DNA of 64,000 nt from Lineus longissimus (lineage: Eukaryota > Nemertea > Pilidiophora > Heteronemertea > Lineidae). The notes under the pieces are model-generated. The model was not told the origin of the DNA, ran no database searches, and saw nothing but the letters and a program-made list of their open reading frames with translations. Below are positions 44,615 to 57,216 of this stretch, piece by piece (position 1 is the stretch's first letter; the number at the start of each line of letters is the position of its first letter). A program made the position numbers and the translations under genes. The stretch spans positions 1,984,001 through 2,048,000 of the forward strand of contig NC_088316.1 in the NCBI RefSeq assembly GCF_910592395.1, given 5' to 3'.

Positions 44615-46500
44615 CTCCCAATTAATTTCCAAGTAGCTTCACAACCAGGACATCTGAGACTGACCCCTCTTACCATTCCACAAGCGTCAGGTCTGATAAA
44701 GACAGGAAGGACAATGCGCAGTAGCTCCCAATCAACTTCCAAGAAGCTTCATAACCAGGACATCTGAGACTGGCCCCTCTTACCATTCCACAGGGGTTAG
44801 TTCTGATAAGGACGATACACAGTACTTCCCAGGTTGTGCCCAGGTACCTCCCACAAGTACTTACACAACTAAAACAACAGAGGCAGCCGTTATCCTATCT
44901 GCCTATTTCAAAGTGTCAGATCTTATGAAGAGAACAAGGACTCAATATGAAGTAGTACCAAGATAAAGCTTAATCTAACCAGATAAGGTTGGCTGTGACT
45001 TTGTCCTGAACCAGGGCATTCAGGCTGTGACTTGTCCTGAAGACAACTTTGAGGAAATCAATGCCCGGTGTAACAGCTAGTGTTGTCCCCCATCTCCTGA
45101 CATCTTACACCAGCATTCAGGTCGAGTCTTTGTCCCGACAAGAACTTGGGCAGATATGGAGGTTAGCGTCCATCACCCATCATCTTTACCCTGCCATTGT
45201 GGTTGTGACATTTGCCAGGAATTTAGCGTAGCCAGCCTGGACGGGACAGCCTTGTTAGTGGAGCTGTCCCCAGAAGACACTTCCCCACATATTTCGTCTG
45301 CATTCTGGTTGTTACTTTGTCCTGAAGACAAACTGGCTAGTGATCAATATCAAATAGCCAGACACGGTAGGAGAGTGTGCAAGTCTCTCATTGGTCCCAC
45401 CCTCAGCGGAAATCTCTCTGGGTTTTTACGTTGTCCTGAAGACATACTGGCTTGTAATCAAAATGGCATTGCTAGCCTGGGAAGGATAGCCTGCAAGCTT
45501 CTCATTGGATCCGTCCTGAGCGGAATCTCCCATCAGTTTACCACAGCAATGTGGTTGAGACTACGTCCTGAAGACAACTTTGCCTGGATCAGTCAGTTTG
45601 ACAAGTTGCCTGGGCAGGAGAGACCATAGCCTTTCTCAACAACAGCCCTTGGTGGACATCTCCCCCACAACATTTCGGTTGTGACATGCTGGCCTGTGCA
45701 GGAAAGCCATTTCTGTGGACCTGGTCCCAGCAGACATCTCCCCACATCCAACCCAAACATTTTGCTTGTGACTTGTCCTCAAAGGCCATTTCGTGAACCC
45801 ACCCTCAGCAGACATCACCCAACACCTCACATGTACACAAATGTTGTTGTGACATTGAAGACAAATTTGAAAGGAAGTAATTTGGCAAAGACAGCCTGTT
45901 TAGGACTGCTGTTTTTGTGGATCGTGCCTCAGCAGACATCTCCACTTTCAACCCAAGCATTCTGCTTGTGACTCTGCCCTCAAAAGAGGAATTTGCCAGT
46001 TATCAATTTGGCATACTTTGCCTGGGCAGGAGAGTGTATATGCCCCTTAGTTGACCCATATCTTATCCCAGCATTCTGGATGTGACTTAATTCGTCCTAA
46101 AGACAAATTTGCCTGGGCAGGAGAGACCATGGCCTTTCACAGAGACAACTCCCCACATCCTACACCAGTATTCTGGTTGTGACTTTGTCCTGAAGACAAA
46201 TTTGCAGAATATCAATATGGCAGTCAGCCTGGCAGGAGAGCTCTCAGCCTCATCAGTGCACACACCCTGAACCATCCTGAGATTCAGGTTTTTGATACTC
46301 TTATCTCATAAACAACATGTTTGAAATATCAAGAGGCCGAGTATATTGAAAACTATCGATACCAGGATGACCCTGAAAATGGACATTTTTGTAATTCCTA
46401 CACTAGCCTTCTGGTTGTGACTTTGTCCTGAAGACAAAATTTGCAAGAAATCAATTTAGCAGAGAAGCCTGGTCAGGTCAGCCCTATCAGTGTAACCACC
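44615..46500. repeat. Degenerate tandem-repeat field, right of the LTR element
   Basis: The first part repeats an approximately 118-bp unit (cccctcttaccattccacaa … cagtagctcccaatcaactt …). From about 44990 a second, very degenerate unit of roughly 100-130 bp recurs: ggttgtgactttgtcctgaa, gacaaatttgc, cctgggcaggagag, agacatctccccacatc. Units differ by indels and no frame is conserved, so this is an old minisatellite-like field rather than a gene. Confidence 0.75.
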
Positions 46501-46589
46501 TTTAGCAGATGCCATCCCAGTATTCTGGTTGGGGAGTATGCAAGAGGCAAGGGAGAGTGTCACTCCTACAATGCAGACACCTGGGCCAC

Positions 46590-46870
46590 AACATAGATGG
46601 AGAAAAAGCTTGACGATATTGATATGCCAGTCTCCATTGTGTTGGAAACTGAGATCAGGACAGGTCAACATCCCATCTCGCAGTTGGTGGAGAGGCGCAA
46701 ACAACATTGGTTTGGACATGCGTGACAACTCAACCACCAGGACCTTTCAAGATACTGTTGGACAGGCAAATGCAAGGATGGAAATTACCAAGGGGACGAT
46801 GCCAGACACATTGGATGGACGTTTGTCATAAGAGTTGTAGCTCGACCAGAATAATATCGGAACTGCAGGA
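46590..46870 (+). mobile_element. Degenerate LINE ORF2 C-terminal remnant
   Basis: The frame reads QLVERRKQHWFGHA, then a stop, matching the common ORF2 tail motif (RRxxWLGHVxRM). The surroundings are frameshifted. Low information, but the Arg-Arg/Trp/Gly-His spacing fits non-LTR retrotransposons. Confidence 0.4.
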
Positions 46871-47164
46871 GACGAGTCACAATCAGCAAGCAAAAAGACC
46901 GTCTCGAGACGTCATCACTGCACACAAACATGCAGAAATGGAGTTGTGCCCATCACAAGGCCAACTGGCTGGACTGATCGTAGCCGCAGGACGTCACTAG
47001 GACTACTGCAGCCACAGCAAAGTTATATATATTCATGTCACCCTGGCATATGGGACGATTAGTCAAGGCTATTAGAACCAGGGTGAACAGCCAATGCAAA
47101 TAACTTCTCCTCCAAATCAGTCATAACCATGAGACATGCAAACACTCAAATCTTTCTTAGATTA
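46871..47164. other. Intergenic stretch downstream of RPS3
   Basis: No recognisable coding or RNA feature. Confidence 0.5.
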
Positions 47165-47170
47165 TTTATT
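47165..47170 (-). terminator. Poly(A) signal of RPS3
   Basis: tttatt on the + strand, AATAAA on the minus strand, 24 bases after the RPS3 stop codon. The very short 3' UTR is typical of ribosomal protein genes. Confidence 0.85.
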
Positions 47171-47193
47171 TTTTACAGTTTCATTTTTTACAC

Positions 47194-49336
<2,143 letters not shown>

Positions 49337-49339
49337 GAT

Positions 49340-49367
49340 TGTGGCTTTTGGAAAGAGGAGGAAGTGG
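49340..49367 (-). promoter_or_regulatory. Likely 5' TOP tract/start region of RPS3
   Basis: On the minus strand cccacttcctcctctttcc lies 14-32 bases before the ATG. A C-started pyrimidine run at the cap site is the TOP motif of ribosomal protein mRNAs. Position of the cap is inferred. Confidence 0.55.
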
Positions 49368-49905
49368 GAAAATACGCAGAGAATTGTGGGATTTTCAAGA
49401 TGTCAGCCCCCATGAGCGAGAAAACCAAAGAGACAAGACCACAATTGATTTTCCAAGCCATTTCCAGTTATTTAAAATGCCTGCCATTAAAGAACGCGTG
49501 GAGCTGTGAAACTGAAATTCGGATATGATATACGGGTTAGTCTTGCGAGTAACTGGTGCGATGGAAATTGGTGATTGACCACGGAAATTTTTTTTAAAAT
49601 TGACAAGTTTGACACAAGTGGACATTTTTACCCATTTCGGCCATTTTCACTCCAAATTTGAACCACCCCCCCTATGGCCAGGTTGTCAAAATTCAAAATT
49701 ATTTTTTTTACCAAACAATTTATTTATATCTGTAGACTTGCCACAGCAAATATTTTTTCAATACCTCTCCAAATATGTACTTGAGAGTAAAAAACATGCA
49801 CTCGTCTAATAGATAGGCCTGGACCCTCCAACCTATGAATATTCATTAGTGGTCTTGTCTCCAAAATAAAAACGTTGTTTATTTTGACAATTTTTACCCT
49901 CTCAG
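49368..49905. promoter_or_regulatory. Putative bidirectional promoter region between RPS3 and CTSO
   Basis: About 0.54 kb between the RPS3 leader and the first recognised CTSO exon. It must contain the CTSO start and signal-peptide exon unless that lies inside RPS3. I could not identify it: the only sizeable ATG frame (49400-49528, MSAPMSEKTKETRPQL) has no signal-peptide character. The end of the stretch is the pyrimidine-rich acceptor of the 49906 exon. Confidence 0.5.
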
Positions 49906-52900
49906 TTGGCTTGAAATATGTGGAAGGTCAAAGCAGATATTCTCTTCATATCGAAGTTCAATTCAATCATTTCATAAAGCGGTTTCAAAAGCCGTATGTC
50001 AATGGAACAGCTATATATCGGGAACGACTTCTTGTGTTTGAGGTTTGTATACATTCATGTACATACATGTACATGTACATGATGTATGTACAGGAGGTTT
50101 GTAGACATTCAAGTACATGATGTACAGTGTACTTGTTCATGCACATCACCTCTTTCTCGACTTTGTCAGATGCACTTATCACAGGATCTTGGTGCAACTT
50201 CGGAGTCAGTTATATGACAATGGTACAGTCTGAGAAGCATCGCGTGAAAACGAGGTCCATGCTTAATCAAATGTCTTTATCTTGCTCTTAGAAGTTGCAG
50301 CGAGAGAAACTTAAGATGCATGGTCATTACCAACCTGTTGGCCACTAAAATCATGCTAGGACAAAGTTTAAGTGGTAGGAAGGTCTTTTGCATTCTGAAA
50401 ACTTATCTCTGCTATTTCTCATACATTTCAGGAAAATGTGAAGAGACAAGAAAAGCTGAATTCTCTCAGAACCCACAATGCAAGTGCCTTCTATGGTGTG
50501 ACAAAGTTTTCTGACCTCACACCAGAAGAATTCAGAGGTAATAGCATAAGGATTGACCACAGGCATCATCATTTTGGCAAGAACTTGAATTCCTTAAGCA
50601 ATTAAAACTCTTTCAGAAGGAAGTGAATGCGAATTCAAAGGGTGGGGTCTGTTTCTTTGTTTTTCAGAGAACAGCCTCCCTTGTTTTAAAGGTACAACTT
50701 CCGGACTTCTGGTGTTCTAACTCGGTTCAAACATACCCATTGCAGTAATCAATTGGTGTAGTGGTGGAGTGTAACCTTTTGCGGAAAATATTAATTTTGA
50801 TTTTAAGTAATATCTTTGCATTGTATATTTACAGCAAAGTTCCTCAAGTACCGGCCAACTAGCTATGCTCCGCCCTTTTCCAAGAGTGGCACACGACTTG
50901 AATTCATGAGTTTGAAGGAGGGAGCAGTTCCCAGAAAAGATATCCCACAGAAGTTTGATTGGTGAGTCAGATTCCTTATCCCTGTTTCTTGTCCCTTGAG
51001 GTCTCCAGATTAGGGCCAAAGACCTTTGATATCTGTTATTCACTCTATGACTTTATTACACAATATTTATGAGACTTGTTATATAAATTTATATTTACCA
51101 GTTTCGTTTCAGGAGAGACTATAAGAATGTGACACCTGTCAAGAACCAAAAGGACTGTGGGGGATGCTGGTGGGTACTGAAGATTTTGGTAATACTGTAT
51201 GCAGGTACTGTCAGGGTTCTCCACAGGGTTTTCTCAAGGTACGGCGGTACCCTTGATATTCAAGAAGTTTTGCCAGTGGCCAGCGATTCTAGGCAGGGTG
51301 GCTGCTTCCAAGGGAGGATGGTAAGCTGCCAAGGTAGGGTGGCCCGTCTTCATAAATGGCATTGTGGAGAACAGTGACTGTAGATTTTGACAATACTGTA
51401 TGCAAGTTATCCAAGTTATCATTAAAAACAAGAATTGTAAAATACGTCAAATTCAGGCAGAGATGAAGTCCTTCAAAAATGTTCATATAATAATTGCCTT
51501 GCAAGTCCTTGAGTTCATTTCAAACTGTTTATTTTTTCAGGGCATTCAGTACAGTTGAGACCATTGAGACAATGCATTCCATCAAATACGGCAAATTGAA
51601 AGAATTGTCCGTCCAGCAGATGATCGATTGTGCTGGGAACGGGAACTACGGTTGCAGGGGTGGAGACATCTGCAGCGCTCTTGCCTGGTTGATCCAGGTA
51701 AGTAAAGTAAACCACTCTGGCAAAATAAGGTTCATTGGGCCAACAACAGTTACAGAGTTATTGGCCGGGGCAAGTTACACAAAGAATTATCTTTAGAATG
51801 ATCACTGACTCATGTGCTTCAGGATTAGAAAAGGGCAGTGAGGGTATTTTCTCCTTCTGATTGAAAAGGGCTTGGAGCAGTTCAAGCCAAATCTATATGG
51901 GCAGGTCACTTGGTGAATTACGAAAATGAAAGGTTTAGAAATGGGGCAACAAGTTGAAAGTTCTCCGATGCTATTTAGTTTAGAAATACTTTCAGTATTC
52001 TTCAATTATTTTCATTTAGAGTAAGACGTCACTGGTCACCGAGGAGAAGTACCCTTTAACAGATGAATCGAATTCTTGCAAGATTTTCCCCAATGGTACT
52101 AAGGGAGTGGAGATAAAAAGCTACACTTGTAAAAGGTGAGGAATTTGTATGTATTTCTGTTTAAACAAAGGCGTATAATTCGGCCAGGTACCTGGAGCAC
52201 TGCTTGGGATAGTCTGTCATGCTGCGACAGGCATCTTACCGCCATGGTAGTCCTGTGGCGAGCTCAGGATCGGAGAAGCTAGGAGACCTCCACGGGCCGG
52301 AGCGTCAGTAGATGAGAGCATGGGAAGTGCAAAGAAACCGGAATGCTTAAGTATTATGACTGCTTTTGAGAATACTAAATTCTTACACCAACTCTGATAA
52401 CCAATCTTGGTTGTTGCTTTGTTGACCTGGCAGAAGTCTTTGCCACCGAGATCTTACAAGAAAGCCGTTTGTGAGAGAGCACTAACTGAAAACTATTTTA
52501 ATCTGCATCAATTTTTCAATCTGCAGCTATGTGGACCAGGAAACAGAGATGCTGAGCCTAATTGTCAACCACGGCCCGCTTGATGTCAGCGTGGATGCCA
52601 CCACTTGGAGCGACTACCAGGGAGGAGTCATAATGTACCACTGCCCTGATCATAACAATCATGCTGCCGTAATTGTGGGATATGATTTGACGGGTAAGGA
52701 CAGATCCCGATGGCTGTTTTAACAGGATTTTTAACAATCGCTAAACTTTGATGCTGTATTGCCATCAGTTTAAAGTGCAGGGAAAGACAAAGGGTTCGAC
52801 AAAAATTTCTAAACAGCAAACTTTTTGTGGAAAGATAGGATTGATAACCAGCTGGAAGAGTCAGTTGAATAGTCAATAACCAGCTGGAAGAGTCTGTTAA

Positions 52901-53364
52901 CAATCTGGTCGATGATCAGTTTTCACAACTTTTCATTTCGTTGATGGAAGACAAATTGGGGATTGTTGATTTCCTCAAAATGCTTTATCATCCAGGCAGT
53001 GACCATCCCCCAATTTCTTTCTGATCTTGCCCAGACTTGTCTCTGTTTCGTGTGATTGTGACGTTCGTCTCCTTTCAGGTGATGTGCCGTACTACATCGT
53101 CCGTAATTCTTGGGGTGAAGATTTCGGCGATAAAGGATACATAAAGATAAAGTACACTGGAAATCTCTGCGGTAAGCTGGAAGATTGACAAACTACATGT
53201 ATCTGTTGATGGTCAGATACTTTTAAGCTTCTGATCATCTTCTTAGCGTTCAGTTTACTTAAAGGGGTATACCACCAAACTGGGCAGTCGTCACCATGTT
53301 TTACTCAAAGATTTATTTTTCTTTCGCAGGTATTGCAGAACATGTGGCAACTGTGACCTTGTAG
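49906..53364 (+). CDS. CTSO: Cathepsin O-like papain-family cysteine protease, first exon not found
   Basis: Exons 49906-50042, 50432-50537, 50835-50961, 51113-51169, 51541-51697, 52020-52135, 52527-52693, 53079-53171 and 53330-53364 join in phase, giving about 331 residues without the signal peptide. Human CTSO is about 321. The I29 propeptide covers the first two exons (NHFIKRFQKPYVNGT … ASAFYGVTKFSDLTPEEF). The mature protease keeps the oxyanion Gln and active Cys (NQKDCGGCWAF, Cys codon 51165-51167), LSVQQMIDC, the active His (NNHAAVIVGYD, codon 52660-52662) and Asn (VRNSWGEDFGDKGY, codon 53105-53107). It ends CGIAEHVATVTL. CGGCW in place of CGSCW, the I29 form and the end match cathepsin O, a lysosomal endopeptidase. 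No ATG precedes 49906 in frame. The hydrophobic reading of the upstream pyrimidine tract is a coincidence, since a signal-peptide exon is expected elsewhere. Confidence 0.93.
50049..50145. repeat. TACATG-rich microsatellite in a CTSO intron
   Basis: Repeated tacatg/catgta words (gtacatacatgtacatgtac) shortly after the weak donor gtttgt at 50043, partly duplicated around 50095-50130. Confidence 0.7.
50552..50700 (+). mobile_element. SINE body related to the 5S-derived SINE, in a CTSO intron
   Basis: gattgaccacaggcatcatc, then ttggcaagaacttgaattcc, aagcaatta, gaagtgaatgcgaattcaaa and tttctttgtttttcagag align block by block with 22315-22475. The 5S-like head is almost completely lost. Confidence 0.65.
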
Positions 53365-54021
53365 TCGAGTAACATACGACCTTCACCTCCGACTGTGACT
53401 TCTCCAAATGACCTTGTCCTTTCCAAATAGTATTGACCTTCCAAAAGGCCTTGACCAGAAAGTTTGTGATATGTCTATTCAAGAAAAGATGAGAACTTAT
53501 GGAATAATCTTGGTAAAACTGAATTGTCTTGACATTATTTTTACATTTAAAATCAAAATGTGCTAGAATCCAGTTTGTTGGGGTTTTTGGAATTTCCCTA
53601 TTTGTGGGAAGGCAGAAATACCAATAATTTGGCAATACTACTGACTTTTGTAATTGCCATTTTGTGTTCACCGCCCATATACTTAACAGTGGTAAATAAG
53701 CAACAAGATTTTCTGGAACCTTGATGATAGTTATTTTTGTGAATTGCAAAATGTTTGGTGCTACCTTTTGTAATAATTCAATCATGTTAATATTTTTGTA
53801 GGGTTAATCTATATACCCAGAGGATTTAGTTATTTAGTTGTTGATAGAGTAATGATTGGCTATGAGCTAAAAGTACTTATGATAGAGCAGTTTAGAATCA
53901 AGATTGACTCGATTACTATTTTTTAGCTCCTCAGTCATGTGAAAAAACAGTATAAAATACTAAGATGTTACGATGCACAACTGCTTTTGATAAAACTAAT
54001 ATTTATGTGGTTAAAAATAAA
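53365..54021 (+). other. CTSO 3' UTR with poly(A) signal at 54016-54021
   Basis: AATAAA at 54016-54021, about 650 bases after the stop codon at 53362-53364. The stretch is AT-rich and non-coding. Confidence 0.6.
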
Positions 54022-54718
54022 CCAGTTTCCTTAAGTGTTCAGGTGTGATTATTTTTGTAAGATTTTTGGATCGAATTATTTATAGATAGATTTCTGTGTC
54101 AATTTTGAGATGTAAATTATTTTTGTGAATTTATTGTTTAAAGCTTGTTCATATTTTCATTTCCGTCTATCATTTATTGATCGAACGTTTCTGAATCCAG
54201 CAGTATTTGACAGGAAACCCGATAAAGATTAAAATGTTGAATGATAACCTTTATCGTAGTTGATATCAGACTATAAACCCTAAAATTTCAACTTTAAAAC
54301 CTTAAACTTTAATGTGAATATTGCATTAGTCAATATGGATGGATACTTACAAGCAATGGACTTTAAAAGTTGTGTATGGTTGGCTTTAGTCAAATTTACT
54401 TTGACTTAGGTGTAATATGCCGATTTCGATGCTCTTAAGATGACTGTAACTGCATTTCGCTGATATTCTTTCAGTTGAAAAGTATTGACTTTTGACCTTC
54501 CGAGCAAAGCCTATCACAACTTTGGAACTTGATTGTGGACACAATATACTTGCTTTGCCAGTAGTTTAATATGTCATCCTTTGTAAAATAATATTTTTCA
54601 GAGAATTTCAGGGTATTTTGTTTTCTTTGGAGATGTATTTTTGAAATGTGATTGTGTACATCAGTGTGACTGTGATTGTGATGTAGAAATCAAATTGTAT
54701 ATCATACAGACAACAGAA
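54022..54718. other. Gene-free AT-rich stretch
   Basis: Nothing recognised. Confidence 0.5.
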
Positions 54719-54950
54719 AAAAACATACCAATTTGCATAGAAAAACTTGTATTTTGTTATGATTTGCTGGGTCATTCGATTCGAGGGACACCAATACAGG
54801 TGCATAAGCTCTGAGGAATCTTACAGGCTTCCCAGTAGGAGGTACAGGTGGTCCGAACTCGGGGCTCGTCAGAGGAATACACTTCTGGAGGAATGCTACC
54901 ACAATAGGATTGTACGACATTGGTAGGCCAAATGCTTTAGGAGGTGGCAT
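54719..54950 (-). CDS. Unrecognised small open frame or exon
   Basis: From the ATG at 54950 the minus strand reads MPPPKAFGLPMSYNPIVVAF and continues with a Pro-rich, non-repetitive sequence (TSPEFGPPVPPTGKPVRFL, LVSLESNDPANHNKI). A gtatgt donor-like site follows at about 54718; without splicing it stops 16 bases later, for 82 residues. Composition is protein-like and unlike the surrounding shadow frames. I do not recognise the family and found no partner exon. It could be a lone exon, a short gene or a repeat fragment. Confidence 0.3.
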
Positions 54951-56060
54951 GGATCTTAAAATTAGTTCACAGGGTTCCTGTATAGAGGGCCGTTTTTAAA
55001 TGCCTCGGAGAATGCTGCTCTTTAGATGTATGTTGGTAGCACCCTCTACACAGAAAATGTGAAACTCATGGTCAACAGTCTTGCAGTGCTTCTATGCAGT
55101 GCCAACCCAGCATTGTCTCTGAACACGCATCCTGACATAACCAGTGATTTTCAATATACCGGTACTCCACCTTTAAATAGTATACGATGTCGGAGTATCA
55201 AAAACCATAAACCTGTATCTCGGGATGGTTAGCAGGCCGGCTGGCTATGCGACCAGACTCCCTTGACAGCCAACAGCCAGTTCATCCCATCTTGGACATT
55301 TTGTGTAAAAGCTGACACCATACAACTTTTATAGGAGAGAACTGTGCTGGTGTGAATATATAAATGTTCTCTTGCCACTCAAGCGAAGACAGCCGCGAAT
55401 TAACGGTAGTAATGGAACTGACCAAAATCGGATTTTTGGATTTGTAAAACACAACCACAACATAAAAAGGTACGTCTGTCGCATGCAAACTCATGATTAT
55501 TTTTCATGTAAATCGAAACTGGAGTTGCGTCTTATTTTTCATGCTCTAAAGTTCAAACCAAGGTAAATGTTTATTTCAGACTTACGTGATGTGTCCTTAT
55601 CGAGTATCTGCTGCTGATTCAAATTATTTGAAGTTTCTTGCCAAGAATTCGGTATTTAGGAAGCTTTTAGGAAAGAATTTATCATTGCAGCAAGTCAAGG
55701 TCGCAGCGCCATCTAGCGTCGTGATGTTTTTTCGGGTTAAATGTGTCCCCGTGTTGCTATTTGGTCATCAATTAAATGCTGGCTAGCCTCTGTAATTCAG
55801 ATGACATGTCAAATGACACTGCTATTGTCTTATTCATATTGGGCTTTCCCGTCGCCATCGGTCTATACCACTACCAGAGGTATCGGTGGTACAGTACTCA
55901 GTAGTATTAGTAAGTCTGAGTCGAGAGACTGGAGTGGAGAGCCTCCGTCTAGCGCCTCCGCCCCGGTGCCGGTGCCAGGTTGTGGAGCACATGACATTCA
56001 CTGATCCGGACTGATTTGCTTTTTACTTGGTCACTGGTTTGTTGTGGCCATCTCCTACTT
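54951..56060. other. Region upstream of PRMT9
   Basis: Possible location of PRMT9 5' UTR exon(s). gcgccatctagcgtc near 55707 and gtacgt/ttatttcag splice-like pairs (55471, 55580) are seen, but no exon can be assigned with confidence. Confidence 0.4.
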
Positions 56061-56114
56061 TTTAGCTCACCTCTTAGCAGAGGTGAGCTTATCCCATACC
56101 GTGGCGTCCGTCGT

Positions 56115-56164
<50 letters not shown>

Positions 56165-57206
56165 CGTCGTCCGTTAGCAGGGCACGTTTCGTAACTGTTA
56201 GAGCTATTGAGTTGAAACTTGGTACACATGTACCCTTATGTAATGACACTTTGGAGACTAAGTTTCGGTCCGATTCGTTTCATGGTTTGGCCACCAGGGG
56301 GCCAAACGTTAAAAGTGAAAATATGCAATATCTCCCTTAATAGTAGTCGGGAAATTTTGAAAAAAATATGGTAGGTACTTCTAGCAAAGGTGCATCATAT
56401 ATCTTCCGGGTTTTTGATTTGACCTCCTTTTCAAGGTCACAGAGGTCAAATGGTGTAAATTGGCCGTTAGGATGTAACGATGGCACGTTTCTAAACTGCA
56501 ATGACTATTGATACCAAATTTGGTACACATTTACCCCTTAGTCAGGTGATCTCAGGGACCGAAGTTTGGTCCAATATGATTCACCACTTGACCACCAGGG
56601 GGCAAAATCCAAAAACCTTAAAAATGCGATTATTCCTTAACTTCTTGCCCGATTGCCACCAATTTGATATCATGGGTACATCAAACCACCATACAGTATA
56701 TGACACACAGGTTTGTAATTTGACCTTCTTGTCAAGGTCACAGAGGTCAAATGGCGTAAATTCGCCGTCGGGCCGTAACTATGGCACGTTTCTTAACAGC
56801 AATGACTATTGATCACAAATTAAGTACACATGTACCCCTTGGTCAGGTGATCTTAGGTACCGAAGTTTGGTGCAATCTGATTTGCCGTTTGGCCTCCAGG
56901 GAGGGGGCCAAATCCTAAATTCTTCAAAATGCCATTATTCCTAGCAATGACTTGCCCGATTGGCACCAATTTTATATCATAGGTACATCTAATTCTAACA
57001 ACCATTCAATGTGTCATCCGGGGTCTTCTTTGATTTGACCTACTTTTCAAGGTCACAGAGGTCGAATGTACTGTAAATTGGCCATTTTGGGGAAATTGTA
57101 ATTGCTTGGACCTACATCAAACCTAACACTACATGACACAATACCATGCTCTTTATCCATCTTTCCTCCACATGAGGTGAGCACAATGGCCCTGGCCATT
57201 TCATTT
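56061..57206 (+). mobile_element. AGCTCACC-hairpin interspersed repeat with three 301-bp internal modules
   Basis: Starts with a perfect 11-bp hairpin (agctcacctct tagc agaggtgagct, 56064-56089), then a (GTC)n tract at 56105-56170. Three tandem modules start with ggcacgtttc at 56181, 56482 and 56783. The 3' end is gaggtgagcacaatggccct followed by ggccatttcattt, with a small atggcc/ggccat dyad. A solo 3' end lies at 8629-8665. Similar AGCTCACC-hairpin, GTC-rich repeats are, to my recollection, common in mollusc and other marine invertebrate genomes. No ORF, so non-autonomous; class uncertain (possibly Helitron-like). Confidence 0.8.
56105..56172 (+). repeat. (GTC)n microsatellite
   Basis: gtccgtcgtccgtcgtcgtc continuing as pure GTC/CGT triplets to about 56172. 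It is an integral part of the surrounding repeat. Poly-Arg open frames over it are artefacts. Confidence 0.95.
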
Positions 57207-57216
57207 AATTGTAGAA

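Noticed and set aside
49875-49905. Signal-peptide-like start of CTSO at 49875
   Set aside because: The codon is TTG, there is no in-frame ATG, and the hydrophobic reading is the polypyrimidine tract of the acceptor at 49905.
56044-56340. Poly-arginine open frames on both strands
   Set aside because: They come from the (GTC)n microsatellite in the AGCTCACC repeat.
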